DNA of 64,000 bases from Batillaria attramentaria (GCA_018292915.2 JACVVK020000326.1:672501-736500); one strand, 5' to 3'; shown: positions 21,335-33,195, counted from the stretch's first letter. Program-made: numbers and translations. The notes: a model not told the origin generated them from the sequence alone.

Positions 21335-21500
21335 GTTGGGTGGGTGTTTGGGGAGTTAAACGTCCTTTTCCACCGGGTACGGCGCGGTTGGAGATCAGAG
21401 ACGAGACTAGGAAAACCAATGGACCGGCGTAAATACGTGGCCCCAGCCGAGATTCAAACTCACAACAATAGCATTGAAAGTCAATCTGGTGGGTAGAATG
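21335..21500 (-). mobile_element. Diverged SINE copy
   Basis: The tail ACCCACCC and ACGTTTAACTCC, box B-like GAGTTTGAATCTC and a degraded box A are recognisable on the minus strand. It is older than the other copies. Confidence 0.75.
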
Positions 21501-21915
21501 GATCCCACTGCAATAGACGACTCCACTCCAAAGCTCCGCCCCTTTACTCTGCCGTGTATTGGCCAAGTCAAGCCAAGTCAAGTTTATTTTCCGACCCTCT
21601 AGGGGCATTGGGAAAAAAAGATAGACAGACATGTATACATCACAGCCACCTGTGTCACACTTGTCACATGCATGTTAACAGTGCACTCATACAGGAACAG
21701 TACATGTACTAATACAAATACACAGATTGACCAAGTACGGCATTCCTTGCAAACAATATTAACAACACACAAATACTAAGGAAAAGAAAGAAAAACTGAA
21801 ATTACAGAGAAAATTAAAACGCAGTACGTCCATTTTATGGGGAAAGAGGTGATTTCAAGATGAAGGAGACTGACGTAATGGTCGGTTTCCTCAAATGACG
21901 TCAATAGACACTGCT

Positions 21916-21917
<2 letters not shown>

Positions 21918-21964
<47 letters not shown>
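21918..21964 (+). repeat. Poly-C homopolymer of about 45 bp
   Basis: Very long pure C run. The assembled length is probably unreliable. Confidence 0.95.
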
Positions 21965-22089
21965 ATGTTTCAGTCATATCTATTAACGACTCGTGCTTCA
22001 CTCGTTGTAGTGTCTGGCAAAATGTTTGCCAGACGATGCCATGTGTTGTGCTCATTATGCCGCGATTAGTTGAATTCTAGGGGCTCGGC

Positions 22090-22440
22090 CCTTGTGAATG
22101 TTGTTGTTGTTGTTGTCGTTCGTCTCTTGGTCACATTGGAAGTTCAGTTCTGAGCATGAAGTCTGCTGTCCCTCTCCAGCTCCCGCTGAGGACCGTACAG
22201 TTTGGTGTCAGTGTGGAGGCGTTTCCGATGACCACGTCGTCATCCTTAGCTGTTGGTATAGTGGACAGTCCTGGATGATGTGTTGTCCGGTCTGCTCGGC
22301 ATGGCCACACAGGCAGAGGGGAGTTGTAGCCTGTTTCAGTTTGTGGTACAGGTGCTCTTTCACTGAGTCTGTGGCCCTTTTGAATGACAGAAGTGGTGTC
22401 GTCTATTACCGTGGAAACTACTAATGAACACTAGAGACGT
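22090..22440 (-). pseudogene. Degraded reverse-transcriptase C-terminus with zinc-knuckle motif
   Basis: The minus-strand frame gives CLCGHAEQTGQHIIQDCPLY, matching the CxC...H....C motif near the C-terminus of many non-LTR element proteins. A downstream frame resembles the final TADF...TEL segment. Frameshifted and fragmentary; a different lineage from the RT at 53942. Confidence 0.65.
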
Positions 22441-22539
22441 TTCTTTGGAGTGATTAAACAGTGTTCCACAGACGTACATCAAGGCATTAAGAGCTCGATA
22501 GTCTGATAAGGAAACTCGGCGGCTATCATCAGTTAGTTG

Positions 22540-22606
22540 AAGGTGCCCCCTGACACTTTCATAACTCATTGGTCTTCGGAGAATAGCGGGCTGCCACACA
22601 CTGGCA
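22540..22606 (+). repeat. Dispersed repeat pair B, copy 2
   Basis: Counterpart of 21172-21240. The class is not recognised. Confidence 0.55.
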
Positions 22607-23146
22607 GGGTTTCTATTGAAATTCGGTTCAGTTCAATTCAAAGTACTTTATTGATCACAGAAGGGAAACTGTAGGCCACCATGAAAAATAATAAATAAGA
22701 CATGATAATAATAAATAAAACATGATTATATCGGAAACACTCGCACACTCATAAATGAAACTCTCTCTCTCTCTTTCCAAATTCATAAACTTCAAACAAA
22801 TTCTACACGATACGCTTATCTGACGATATAATTATATAGAAATGTGTTACATACATGTTTTGCAATATTAGAGACGACTGTAAATTTCTTACTTGGCATA
22901 CATCCAGTATCATCAGCACATGCCACGTATGTTTTGATTTGTTTATCGTGTGTATTTTTCTCTCCTGTATTTCCCCTAGATAGTTTATACTTTTTTTCTT
23001 TCTTTTTTTAAACTTTTTCATTGTTTGTTTGTTTGTTTTGATTTTTTTTTTCTCAATACCCTTTAATGGAGAATAGCAGGACAGCATGTAAGATAGGAAG
23101 CAATGCCTAAATGCTCTATCCTGAATAAAAAACGTTTCATCATCAT

Positions 23147-23147
23147 C

Positions 23148-23230
<83 letters not shown>

Positions 23231-23268
23231 TCTTGTGTGCTCACACACCTATGAAAACCTTAAAATAA

Positions 23269-23338
<70 letters not shown>
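23147..23338 (+). repeat. (CT)n(CA)n and second (CA)n array
   Basis: Two CA arrays (23181-23227 and 23270-23338). The flanking TCTTGTGT(G/A)CTCACACACCT is repeated after each, so the array was duplicated as a unit. Confidence 0.93.
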
Positions 23339-23340
<2 letters not shown>

Positions 23341-23389
23341 AAAGTCTTGTGTACTCACACACCTTAAAAAAAAAAACCTTAAAGGGGCT

Positions 23390-23760
23390 AATACTACCAT
23401 TTTTATGCTCACAGATCGCCCTCAACTGACGCCGGTTTTCGTGGTATCTATCATCACACCACTCCGACACCTGGACAGTGACAGCGTCTGTAATCAGTGC
23501 TGGCACTGAGTCAACAGAAACGTACTCGATGACGCGGCAACCACCCACGCCGAGCGCTCCAGTAGTGTAAAAACAGTCGTAGAACTTGATTTGAATGTTC
23601 GACTGACAGCTCGCGCAAACTGCAAACAACATTGTATCGCATTAAGAGCTGTACTGATTAATCATCAAGATAGAGTATTCCCAGGGTACAGGCGCACTCA
23701 CGAGCGAAACTGTTCCAAAACATACGTTGGCTAAGCAAACATGGAATTAGCCCATTGAAA
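23390..23760 (+). repeat. Dispersed repeat family A, complete copy
   Basis: Contiguous copy from ATACTACCATTTTTATGCTC through CATTGTATCGCATTAAGAGC to AGGCGCACTCACGAGCGAAA. It serves as the reference for the interrupted copies. Confidence 0.75.
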
Positions 23761-24419
23761 ACGAAGGGAAGTGGATAACTGGAACACGCCCTCAGTCTCG
23801 CCTCGTGTCAGTAGAGCTGTGCGTGCGATGGGGTGATTCATTTCAGCTGGGTTCGAGAACAGAATTATGCCGAATTGTTATGTAGATAGAATGGAATTTA
23901 CCATACCAGTTCAACAGGTTTGAATGGAATTTACATCAGGAGAGATCACCATCATTGAAATAGCATTCACGTCAACTGGTACAACTCACAGTCCCATACC
24001 GGAGTTAGACGGACACAGCTTAATGACATTCATCATTATTCAATGGAATTCACTGCAACAGCCGGCACTGGGCAGTACTCAATAGAAATTACTGCAGCAA
24101 GATTCAACAGCTTTCAATAGAAATTATGCGGCAAAACCAGCCTGGTTCAACAACTTTCGATGGAATTTACAGCAGAAGGTGTTATTTATACATTATTCAG
24201 TGCAATTTTACCGTATTCAACAGCATTTAGTGCTACAGTTCAGTGAAAATTCGAAAAACCAGTTTACTGCTCAACAGTCAGCATTCAGTGAAATTTCTTG
24301 AAGAGCATTCAACAGCAACTTTCAGGAAGTTCACACTGAAACTCACCAAGAAGTAGGTTTTGCAGCTTATCATTTTGTTTGTATGTACAATGTAGTATGT
24401 ACTGAGCGCAGTATCTCAA

Positions 24420-24443
24420 TGTGTGCGCGTGCGTGCGTGCCGC

Positions 24444-24535
<92 letters not shown>

Positions 24536-24536
24536 C
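24420..24536 (+). repeat. (GT)n(GA)n microsatellite
   Basis: Compound dinucleotide tract of about 117 bp. Confidence 0.95.
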
Positions 24537-25163
24537 ACGAAAGTGGTAGAGCAGGTGTTCGCAAGAGCCAACCTTCCCCAGCCGCCACCTTGGGCCCTCG
24601 CTTTTGTGGTCCAGCGGTGGAGGGGAAACCAATCTTTCCTTACCCCACTAATGAAGTCTTTTAGCAGGGTTGGTTCCCTTCTTCTACGCTTGTATCCGTA
24701 GTAGGACGGTGCGCCCTATGTCCCGTCTTTAATTTAAAACGATAGGCGAAATAACGGTAGATGTCTGGAGCTCCCTACGACACATTTTTTGCACTACTGC
24801 ACATGAAAACCTGCGTTTGTTCGTTTTCCATCAACGCCATTTCATCGCGAGGAACCTCGCACGTACTGACGACTAACTGATGAGCAGACTGACGGTGGCG
24901 GACCCTCAATGCCAGTACTTTTCAAATTCAAATCCAAACTCAAAAATACTTTATTGTCCGTTAAATAGCAGGTATAACTGACACGGAAAATCGTCTTTGG
25001 ACGTACAGCTCGAAACAAAATAAGAACGAAAATTTAAGATTCCATGCCAATAAAAACAACATACAATTGGTTTGGCATGTCAGTGTAGTGCCACTGCAGT
25101 CAGTCAGTGAATAAAACTCAAAATAATAATAACTTGCAAACGTCACATCTGTCACAGCAAATC

Positions 25164-25167
<4 letters not shown>

Positions 25168-25220
<53 letters not shown>
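25168..25220 (+). repeat. (CA)n microsatellite
   Basis: 53 bp of CA. Confidence 0.95.
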
Positions 25221-25225
<5 letters not shown>

Positions 25226-26494
25226 TAATGTGAATATATACTGAACTGCTATACATAATCATATTAGAAAGTAATTCATCTCATTCTAGCATGGTCCTGT
25301 ATACATTATCGAATCATCACAATGTTGCATATTGATATATTTCGTATGTCATTATCATCGTCCTGTTAGCGTCCGAACAGTTGTTCACTGTCCGAACCCT
25401 GCCAAATAATATTTTGCAACAATTAGAAAGAGTGCCCGGGAGCGGAATATATGAAAATCGTAGCGCAAGTGACAAAGTTGTTGCATGGTAAGGTCCTCAT
25501 GCAAAAAAAAATAATTAAAGTAGAATACATATGTCAGGTAAATTTTTACCATATTTTCATAAACAACGAATACTTTATGTGTTTATATATAGCTGCATTT
25601 TTATAATGAGTAAAACCCTACACACATTGGATCAATAGGAATAAATTGTACTGAATTATGACATTCTGATAAAACAAGGGAAGTAACTTTGTAGTAACCA
25701 ACCAATGATTACTTCCCTTTACCAATGTAATACCTGTGTAGAGGTTTTTGACAGCAAGCCCATATAATACATAACAACAAATACGTGTTCATACAGTCCT
25801 GTAGCTGCGAAATCGATCTGTTTGCAAATAAAAGCCACTACCAGTCACCGTATCATCACGGAGAGCAATGGTATGGACTAGAAGAATTAAGCCAGACTGT
25901 GTGCCGGCTTGACAAAACATTGCTTGGAGATAATAATCTCTCGTAAGATTTACTGATGACTATTAATTTTGCTGCGGTCATTGTAAAATAAGAAGTACTT
26001 TATGGTCCTCCTATGTCAGGTTGGGTGCTAGACAAATAGTCTGTTATTGTAATCATTGTTATTTGTTTGCAGCACTGAGCCCCAACTGATGGAACCACTT
26101 GCTCAGTGATGTATGTACTTCAAGGAGCATGAAACTGAAAGCGTCTGGTGGAGGGGCCGCTGAGAAACCTGAAGGAAAGTCGGATCCAGTTCAGCAAGCC
26201 ATGCCAGCTGGTCAACTCTACCAACCCAGTAAGCTATAGCTGCCAAGTGAAATGACAGCTGAACACATGCCAAGTCCCTCCTGACAAGACGGACTCTATG
26301 TTAAATTGTCAAACTGAATTTAAGTTCGCTCTGCACACTCGCTCTCATGAAAACAACACAGCTGACTGCCACAATCACTCGCACACCAGTCAAAGCTCTA
26401 TTGGGCAATACTGATGGTGACACACAGTAGACACAGTTTTCACACGCCAATCCGGCGTATGATGAGAGACAGTGAGCTTGGGCGATCCAAATGA

Positions 26495-26825
26495 GTGCCC
26501 TTTTTTTTATTGCAAACGGCGCCCCACGTGTGTCCGTTTTTTTGTGTGTGAAAAAAAATTCCTTTCCTTTTTTTTTGCGGAAATTTTTTTTTCTGCAGAG
26601 AAACTGACTTGTTTTGCAAAACCATATCTTTGTCTGTAAGGGTTTTTTTTTCACAAAAAGTAATATTTTTTTCGCAAAAGAAGTCAATTTTTTTTCTGAG
26701 GAAAAGGTTCTTTGCGTCAATTTCCTCTTTTTTTGCGAAAAAGTGCCTTCAACTTTTGACAATATGTACTTTTTCAGGGGAAAAAAAACTGTTTTGTCGC
26801 TTTAAAAACAAAAAAAAAAACCCTG
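26495..26825 (+). repeat. Phased homopolymer A/T-run region
   Basis: More than ten T or A runs of 6-10 bases separated by 10-25 bp of mixed sequence, many with flanking CGCAAAA or TTTCTG(C/A)G words. Low-complexity, not coding. The Lys/Phe-rich open frames here are artefacts. Confidence 0.7.
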
Positions 26826-28032
26826 CAAGTTTGTCATCTACCGCCAGTCACAATTTACTGTTACATCCCCTAACCCGAACTAGGGTCAAGATAGCTTGTG
26901 AGTGGCGAGTGTGGTGTACCAGACTTTTGGGGTCGACTTGGTAGGTCGACTTGGCGTCACAATGGTACCGACAGGAAGTAGCCTTTTGGGGCGTTTGTAA
27001 GCTAACGCTTTTGCACATAGTTCGATGGAAAACGAAAAAATATGTTTGAAGGTCAGATTTTTACAGCATTTGTATACAAAACGCATGTCTTCTTAGAAAT
27101 TTTACTCGTCCATTTTCCTCTTGGGTGATTTCCTGAGGTTTTAGAACACTGTTCTGTATTCTTCCCCCGAGCGCCATTTTCAACAGAGCAGACGCCGACG
27201 GTCAGCTGTCATTCATGCTCACAGAAGAATTTTCCCAGATAAAATCGATATCGTACAGTCGGCTGACGAACGCTAACTCCACCCCAAAGTTCTCTTGCCA
27301 TAGTATGCTTAGTCCTTATTGTGGTACAAAGGGGGGGGGGGGGGGGGGCAGAGGGAAAAACACCGAAATTTTAACATACATAAACGAAGAGAAGACACCT
27401 ACAATCGGGGTGCCACTGATCATTACGAGCGCTGGACGTCACACACTTAAACACTAACACAGTAGTAAACATTTTGTGCGGTAGACGCACTTCTAGTGAT
27501 TTGAGTTTGATGTTTTACTTTTACCGTCTTTAACCAGTTTATAAATTGATAGCTTCTTTCTAGGGCCACCTAATTTTTTGTGTATCTGGGCTTACCTAAT
27601 ATAATGTCCTGAGCTGTTTTGGGTGTCTAGTAATAGTAACACACGGTATGGTTAGGGTTAATCCCAACCCTAACCCAACATACAGATACAGAGATACCAG
27701 CAGATACAGATTCTCAGTCTCACAGATGCAATGAGCCAGCCCGGCTAAAGGCGGACTTAGACAAATGGGAAAAGCAAGGTTCCATTGATGATGCTGTCGG
27801 TCATTACAGCCTGACCAGTAGACAACAGTATATGGCATTTTATCACTAAGAGTAAGACACTATTGTGAGGGTACAAGGGTGCGAAGTCACGAGTGCAACA
27901 TTGTTCCAACTGTTGTATAAAGTCTGATAAGTCATGTAGTAGGCATGTTCTAAGCAATAGCTTGCCAGAATTTTATATTAGATATATATTTAGGAAGTCA
28001 GAGTTGTTTGCTTTTTCCTGTTTCACTTTCAG

Positions 28033-28098
28033 CAATGTTTCAAGATCTCAGTGCTTGGTTCTCAGAAAGTGTTGAGGCCAGAAACAGACAGCTCTGGG
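28033..28098 (+). CDS. BRCT gene exon 1 (start codon)
   Basis: Acceptor ctttcag|CA and then ATG at 28035. Ends CTCTGGG|gtatgt in phase 1. Because an acceptor precedes the ATG by two bases, the real first exon is upstream: either a non-coding leader or a coding exon ending in phase 1. Confidence 0.75.
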
Positions 28099-29005
28099 GT
28101 ATGTTTTGTGAAAAACAATCTTACCATTCTTGGTGTTAGGTCATAATATTAGACGCACCAGAATTTTGTTGTTCCAGTGTTTGCTATGGACATATTATTA
28201 TGCATTGTATATATAGTAATTGTTTGCACTGATCACCTTTACTATTGCAGAAGAGCATGGTGGAACTCAGACTGATTTTGAACATGCTCAGATGATCTTC
28301 AGTTCAGACAACACGTGTGCTGATACAGAGAGGTATATAACTTTTCTGGTACATAACTTTTCTGTAATTGTTATTAATTTTGCTCCTTTGAAGAAATTTG
28401 AATGTACACATGAACAGTAAATGCAGTAGCTTTGGCATTAGGGATCTAATTCATGAGCACTGTTATAGTGTCAGTGATGTTTGATCAGCAAAAGTAATTG
28501 ATCATGTGTGGTTTAGGTGGGTGCTGCTTGCTCAAGGTGCGGTGAGCGGAACACAACATGCACACACATGTACATGTATGTGAATCACATGCAGGACTTA
28601 AAAATGGTCCACCTTTTGGCAGATTTCCACCTTGGCTTAAAAAAGTTTCCTCCCCACAAAAATTTGGTGCCTCCTCTGAAGCACTCAAATCGTACCGAAA
28701 CGCACCAAACTGCGCAGATTTTAGTCTAATTTTTAAATTTTGCTGCTGTTAAAATTATGTCAGAATGCACCAAATTGCACAGATTTTAGTCTTATTTCCC
28801 CCCCCCCAAAAAAAAAAATCCATCTTTGCAGATGCGCGCTCATGGCTTTGCCACCTCATCACTACATGCTACACACTTTTTCTCGTTTGGGATCATGCAC
28901 TGACACTGACATGCGCTCTCTCACACACTGGACATAAACCATGTATTACAGTATATCATGTTCATGCACAAGATTTTTTGTGTGTGCGTGTGTATACATG
29001 TGTAT

Positions 29006-29036
<31 letters not shown>

Positions 29037-30772
29037 GGTAGGCTGGTGACATGAGACATTACCTCTACACCACCAACCACCATCATGTGCCCATGACATG
29101 CCCATGTCCATTATCACACACCTGTAGATTAGGTCAGACTGAACGGTTGCTGTGATTGTACAATCTGTGCAGGGTGTTCAGCTCGGAAGAATACCAAAAT
29201 GAGCACCTGGCTGTGTTCCATTCTCGTTACATCAGCGACTGCGTGCGGGCTGGGAATCGCAGCAAAGTGGTACTTGGCAAGTACTACCTACCTCCTCCTG
29301 ACATTGTTGCCCGTAAGTGTAAATGTGTCTGCAAAACCATACTGTGAGTTTGACAGAATTAGGGGGTGTTTTTCTTCTTCAGATGTTTCTACAGTTTAAA
29401 TTTATGCAAATATCTGGATGTCCAGATACCAGTTTCCTTGTTTCGTAAGTTTGTACTGCTAATTTTTACGTTCATAGGCTCTAATTTCAAGACTCACAGA
29501 TCATTCAGAGCTGTTTCGGTGGTGTGTAGCATCTCACCACTCAGGAAAACACACAAATACATCCACAGACTGGCTTGCGTTCAGCTGATTAAAGCAAAAT
29601 CCACACAGTACCTGGTGACAGTGAACTATTCAAAACTCGACCTTTAAGCATTAGATGGCTAACGTTTTCCCCATGCATTCAGAGCTCCTCTGTACTAATC
29701 TCTCTAAGATAGACTATTTTAAGCATACAGGGGCAGTCACAAACACAAATGATCCAAAACTCAAGTCTTTATATATATAAAACATAGTAATGGTAGCTAT
29801 ATCGCCTTTAAAAGTAAGACATTGTCCAGTCTGGTTTTTGAAAAGTGTACTGTACATGTGATCCGAGAAGAAAACCAGCTATCCTCTATAGAATTCTCAC
29901 TTAGCAAGAACCAGGGTTTATTGCAGGACACATTTTCTGTTCTGTTCTCGTTGCAGTTGTGAAGAATCAGATGACCTTTTGCTGGGAGACGTCATCAACT
30001 GGAAACCATGTAAGCAGCATGTTTATTAAGTAAGGTTGCTAGTTTGAGATGGTATTGTTTTATTGGATATTATCTATATGTGGAAGAGGAGGTAACACCC
30101 TCAAACACCCATCCACCGTCTGATATTTGTTGTGAGGTCAGTTGATCTTGAAGTTGTGAACATGCACAAATTACAATGCACTTGTCCTAACTGGCATTTT
30201 TTCCCCCTGCAGATTCAGGATGATTCTCCCAGGCGACTGGCATCATCTTCTCACACCAGCGACAGAGCAGCCATTAATCATGAAACTTCACGACCACATC
30301 AGACCGATTCACAGAATCAAAGGTGGTTGTGCTTTTTAGGTTTGGTTACAAAGGGTCACACTGATCACAGTTTTTGCTTTTAATTAGTTACGCTTTGCTT
30401 GACATGGCATCCTTTTGCAAATCAGATCAACATTCATATCTCTGTAAAGTAACTGACTGCTTTAGTTACTGAGTTAGGTGGTGTAAATCATCTTCAAGTT
30501 TTGTAGAATGGGATGCTGTGCTAGAAGGACAGTTTGAGCTCCAGCTGATTTCGTTTCAGAACAGATCACGGAAACTTTATACCCAACAGTGAACATGAAT
30601 TGTCTGTTGAGGATCCACCTCAGGAGATCACTGGAAATATGTGCAGCTTGGCATAAACTTGTGCAGTATTTACCCAGTATTTTTCTTTTTTCTTTTTTTT
30701 TTCTTTTTTTTTTGTTTAGTTTATCGGGTTTTTGGCTCCCTTGTGTAACAATGGGAGTCTATGTATTAACCC

Positions 30773-30834
<62 letters not shown>

Positions 30835-33195
30835 AGAAAACTTTAACGTTGTCATTTTCTCAGAATCTACAAACAGTAGAGGCACCAAACTTGGCATGCT
30901 GATAGACTAGCACAAGACCTTTCAAAACATATCATTTTGAATGACCTTGACCCAAGGTCAAGGTTACTAAAGCTCTCTGTTTGAAAATTTTACATTGGCA
31001 TTTTCTCGTAATCTACAAATGCCAGAGGTTTTAAACTTTGCATGATGATAGACATTGATAAGAACTTTACAGATATACATGTAGTCAGTGACCTTCTGTC
31101 AAGGTCAAGGCCGTACAAGATAGTTTTGTGAAACCTTAACATTGGCATTTTCTCAGAAACAATGAACAGCAGAGGTGCCAAACCTGGCATGCTGATAGAC
31201 AGTGATAAGACCTATGCACACATACCATCTTAAATGACCTTGACTGAAGGTCAAGGTCATTGAAACAGTCTGTTCGGAAATTTTACATTCGCTTTTCTCA
31301 GTATCTAGAAAAATCAGAAGCATCAAACTATGTGCGATGATTGACATTGGCAGCACCTTTACAGACATACCTGTGTTCAGTGACTTTTAGTCAAGGTCAA
31401 GGTCATGCAAGCGTTTTTTTGGGAAACTTTAACCTTGGTATTTCTCCAAAACAACAAACAGTAGAGGCACCAAACGAGGCATGATGATAGACAGCAATGA
31501 GACCTACCTTTCTGAATGACCTTGACTGAAGGTCAAGGTCATTAAAGCTGTCTGTTGTGAATTTTAACATTACTGTTTTCGGAGGAACTACAAATGCTAG
31601 AGGCATCAAACTTGGCATGATGATAGACATTGATAAGATCTCTTTTGAATGACTTTGACCAAAGGTCAAGGCTGTACAAACTGTTTCGGGGAAAATTGTA
31701 ATATTGCCAGGAACTCAGAGCGCCGGACACATCACTTAGCATGATACTGGATAGTGATAAGAGCTCTACAAACATACTTTTGTGAATGACCTTGACCTGT
31801 GTCACAAGGGAGCCATGGAGGCTTCTGCCTCTCTAGTTTGGTTTTGTTTTGTTTGGTTTTTTTTTTTGGTTGGTTTTTCTTAAAGTTCAAGGACAACAGT
31901 ACAGGGGTACTTAGTGTGTTTGTTGCTACACATTGCCTTTCCATCTGGCAAAGCAATTTGTACTTCAAAATGTGTAAGTCTTTTACTGAAGTCTACCACT
32001 TGTTTTGTCCCCTTGTTGTGGTGTTGTTTGTTAGTGTAAGCCTCATGTTTTGTGTAGGGTTTCCAGAACACATGCTGCAGCTCCGCAAGACGACCAGAGA
32101 TCTGCTGCGAGTGTACCAAGGGATCACACAACTAGATCTTCATCTGCAGGCCATCACCATCAAGCTTCATCATCAAACACATCTAACACGGATTCTCATG
32201 TGAGAGCAAGTGATGGCCACACAAACCCGCGATCAACTGACACTAGTGTTCCTGACAAACGAACTGGTGGTGCTCGTTCACCTGCACGGACGTCTCCGCG
32301 GAAGAGAAGCAGGCATGCTTCCTCATCTCCTTCCACTGGTGCAGCAGCCATAAGCTCAGCAGGGCAACAGGGACAGGCGTCATTGAGACGCGGCAGGGAC
32401 AGACATATTTCAGGAACTGAAAATGACAGGGAGACCTCAGGGCATACTATCGTGGTGCTGGCTGATGTGCATCATTCCGCCACAGAACATTTGGAGGCAG
32501 CTTTGGGGCCAGCAGACACTAGAGATGGCTCTAGTTCAGAACAGGCTTCATGTTCAGCAGGTACAGCACACCCAACACACTACTCAGTCCTTTTGTCTGG
32601 TTTTGATTCATGTAGTGTATGATTTTTTGCAAAAGTTAATGGGCAAGGCACCTATCATGTATTGCGAATGCAGGGATGAGGTCCATCCTGCTTGTCTGAA
32701 GTTTGAAATGTGGACCTTTGCTGTTGAAGTGCACTGTTGCTTTAGAATAAAAACAACAACAAAAACTGTAGATTAGATATAAATTATATGAATTATGATT
32801 ATTGATGGGATGCATTTAATTCCAAATTGAGGCAATAAACAGACAGGCCAGGGCTTAGTAAACTGCGGTGCTCGCATCAGTCACACAAGCGTACACACAA
32901 ATGCTGGGTGAGGGAGAGAGAAAAAGTCTGGTACATGGAATTTGGTCGAGGGGAGATAATTTGGCACACTATGTTTTGCGTCAAATAGGTATCTCGATGG
33001 CAGACTGTCAGTTTGTGTACAGTAAGCATAGAGTAATCAGCAAGCATCAGCATCCAGAATGAGTCTTTGTTCTTTCTTCTCCCAGCAGGTACCAGCTATT
33101 ACCCTATCAGCAGGCTCCCTAAAGTGATGGGCACACTAGAGGATTTCATCCCTGGTCTCAATGGCTGTGAAGTGCTTCTGAGGAGTACTCATTGA
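28035..33195 (+). CDS. BRCT-domain protein with Ser/Arg/His-rich tail (gene span)
   Basis: Exons 28033-28098, 28251-28332, 29173-29312, 29957-30009, 30213-30322, 32067-32560 and 33089-33195 join with perfectly consistent phases (1,2,1,0,2,1) to give 349 residues. Residues 1-95 fit a single BRCT domain: FQDLSAWFSESVEARNR (strand 1, helix 1), EEHGGTQTDFEHAQMIFSSD (the GG turn and strands 2-3), then FHSRYISDCVRAGN, where Tyr replaces the usual Trp of the last helix, and KYYLPP. The rest is disordered, rich in S/T/H/R, with a basic SPRKRSRH (likely nuclear signal). BRCT domains bind phosphopeptides or DNA-repair partners in the nucleus. The RYI.DCV form recalls telomeric RAP1 (TERF2IP), but no Myb domain is seen, so orthology is unresolved. 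An alternative last exon at 30560 would give 181 residues. Confidence 0.82.
28251..28332 (+). CDS. BRCT gene exon 2
   Basis: attgcag|AAGAGC to GAGAG|gtatat. Encodes EEHGGTQTDFEHAQMIFSSD, the conserved glycine turn and strand 3 of the BRCT fold. Confidence 0.82.
28975..29039 (+). repeat. (TG)n and poly-G in a BRCT-gene intron
   Basis: Short TG tract followed by about 19 G. Confidence 0.92.
29173..29312 (+). CDS. BRCT gene exon 3
   Basis: tgtgcag|GGTGTTC to GTTGCCC|gtaagt. Encodes VFSSEEYQNEHLAVFHSRYI, SDCVRAGNRSKVVLGKYYLP, the C-terminal BRCT helix. Confidence 0.85.
29460..29785 (+). repeat. Dispersed repeat family A, diverged copy in a BRCT-gene intron
   Basis: Diverged but collinear: CTCACAGATCATTCAGAGCT, GTAGCATCTCACCACTC, then AGATAGACTATTTTAAGCAT and ACAGGGGCAGTCACAAAC. 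Confidence 0.55.
29957..30009 (+). CDS. BRCT gene exon 4
   Basis: cgttgcag|TTGTGAAG to AACCAT|gtaagc, 53 bp. Encodes VKNQMTFCWETSSTGNH, just past the domain. Confidence 0.8.
30213..30322 (+). CDS. BRCT gene exon 5
   Basis: cccctgcag|ATTCAG to CAAAG|gtggtt. Low-complexity S/H/T-rich sequence, phase 0 in and phase 2 out. Confidence 0.8.
30560..30656 (+). CDS. BRCT gene alternative terminal exon
   Basis: cgtttcag|AACAGATCAC in the correct phase (2), encoding RTDHGNFIPNSEHELSVEDP and a short tail to TAA at 30654. It has the same entry phase as the exon at 32067, so the two look mutually exclusive. A weak internal donor at about 30640 could instead allow inclusion. No AATAAA was seen close by. 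Confidence 0.5.
30734..31814. mobile_element. Inverted-repeat-bounded element of seven ~140-bp units with AGGTCA pairs
   Basis: Bounded by GGCTCCCTTGTG (30734-30745) and its exact complement CACAAGGGAGCC (31803-31814). After a (TCTG)n(TG)n tract the interior is about seven diverged units. Each contains a TGACCTTGAC...AAGGTCAAGGTCA-type block at about 30942, 31084, 31235, 31380, 31517, 31650 and 31788. No ORF. It lies in the intron of the BRCT gene between its two alternative 3' exons. Confidence 0.75.
32067..32560 (+). CDS. BRCT gene long disordered exon
   Basis: tttccag|AACACATG to TCAGCAG|gtacag, 494 bp open. Encodes an R/S/H/T-rich tail with RSPARTSPRKRSRH. A second acceptor nine bases upstream (tgtgtag|GG) is also in frame. 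Confidence 0.82.
33089..33195 (+). CDS. BRCT gene last exon
   Basis: cccagcag|GTACCAG to TGA at 33193-33195. Encodes TSYYPISRLPKVMGTLEDFI, PGLNGCEVLLRSTH. The acceptor is a CAGCAG tandem, so a one-residue alternative is possible. Confidence 0.78.

Larger units (their letters stand above)
18199..28032. other. Gene-poor spacer between the nAChR and BRCT genes
   Basis: Apart from the repeats listed (19925-20341, 20365-20600, 21172-22606, 23147-23760, 24420-24536, 25168-25220, 26495-26825) I see no conserved coding exon. 18200-19900, 24720-26480 and 26830-28020 contain only short unconvincing frames. Upstream non-coding exons and the promoter of the BRCT gene probably lie in 26830-28030, but no clear core promoter was recognised. 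Confidence 0.6.

Noticed and set aside
26301..26762. 153-codon Lys/Phe-rich open frame
   Set aside because: Produced by homopolymer runs; no domain and no splice or start support.
27650..27685. Interstitial telomeric repeat (GGTTAGGGTTA / CCAACCCTAACCC)
   Set aside because: Only two imperfect units in an inverted arrangement; too short to claim.
30085..30122. Further SINE tail at the end of a BRCT-gene intron
   Set aside because: Only about 35 bp of weak similarity (ACACCCTCAAACACCC) and no target duplication.
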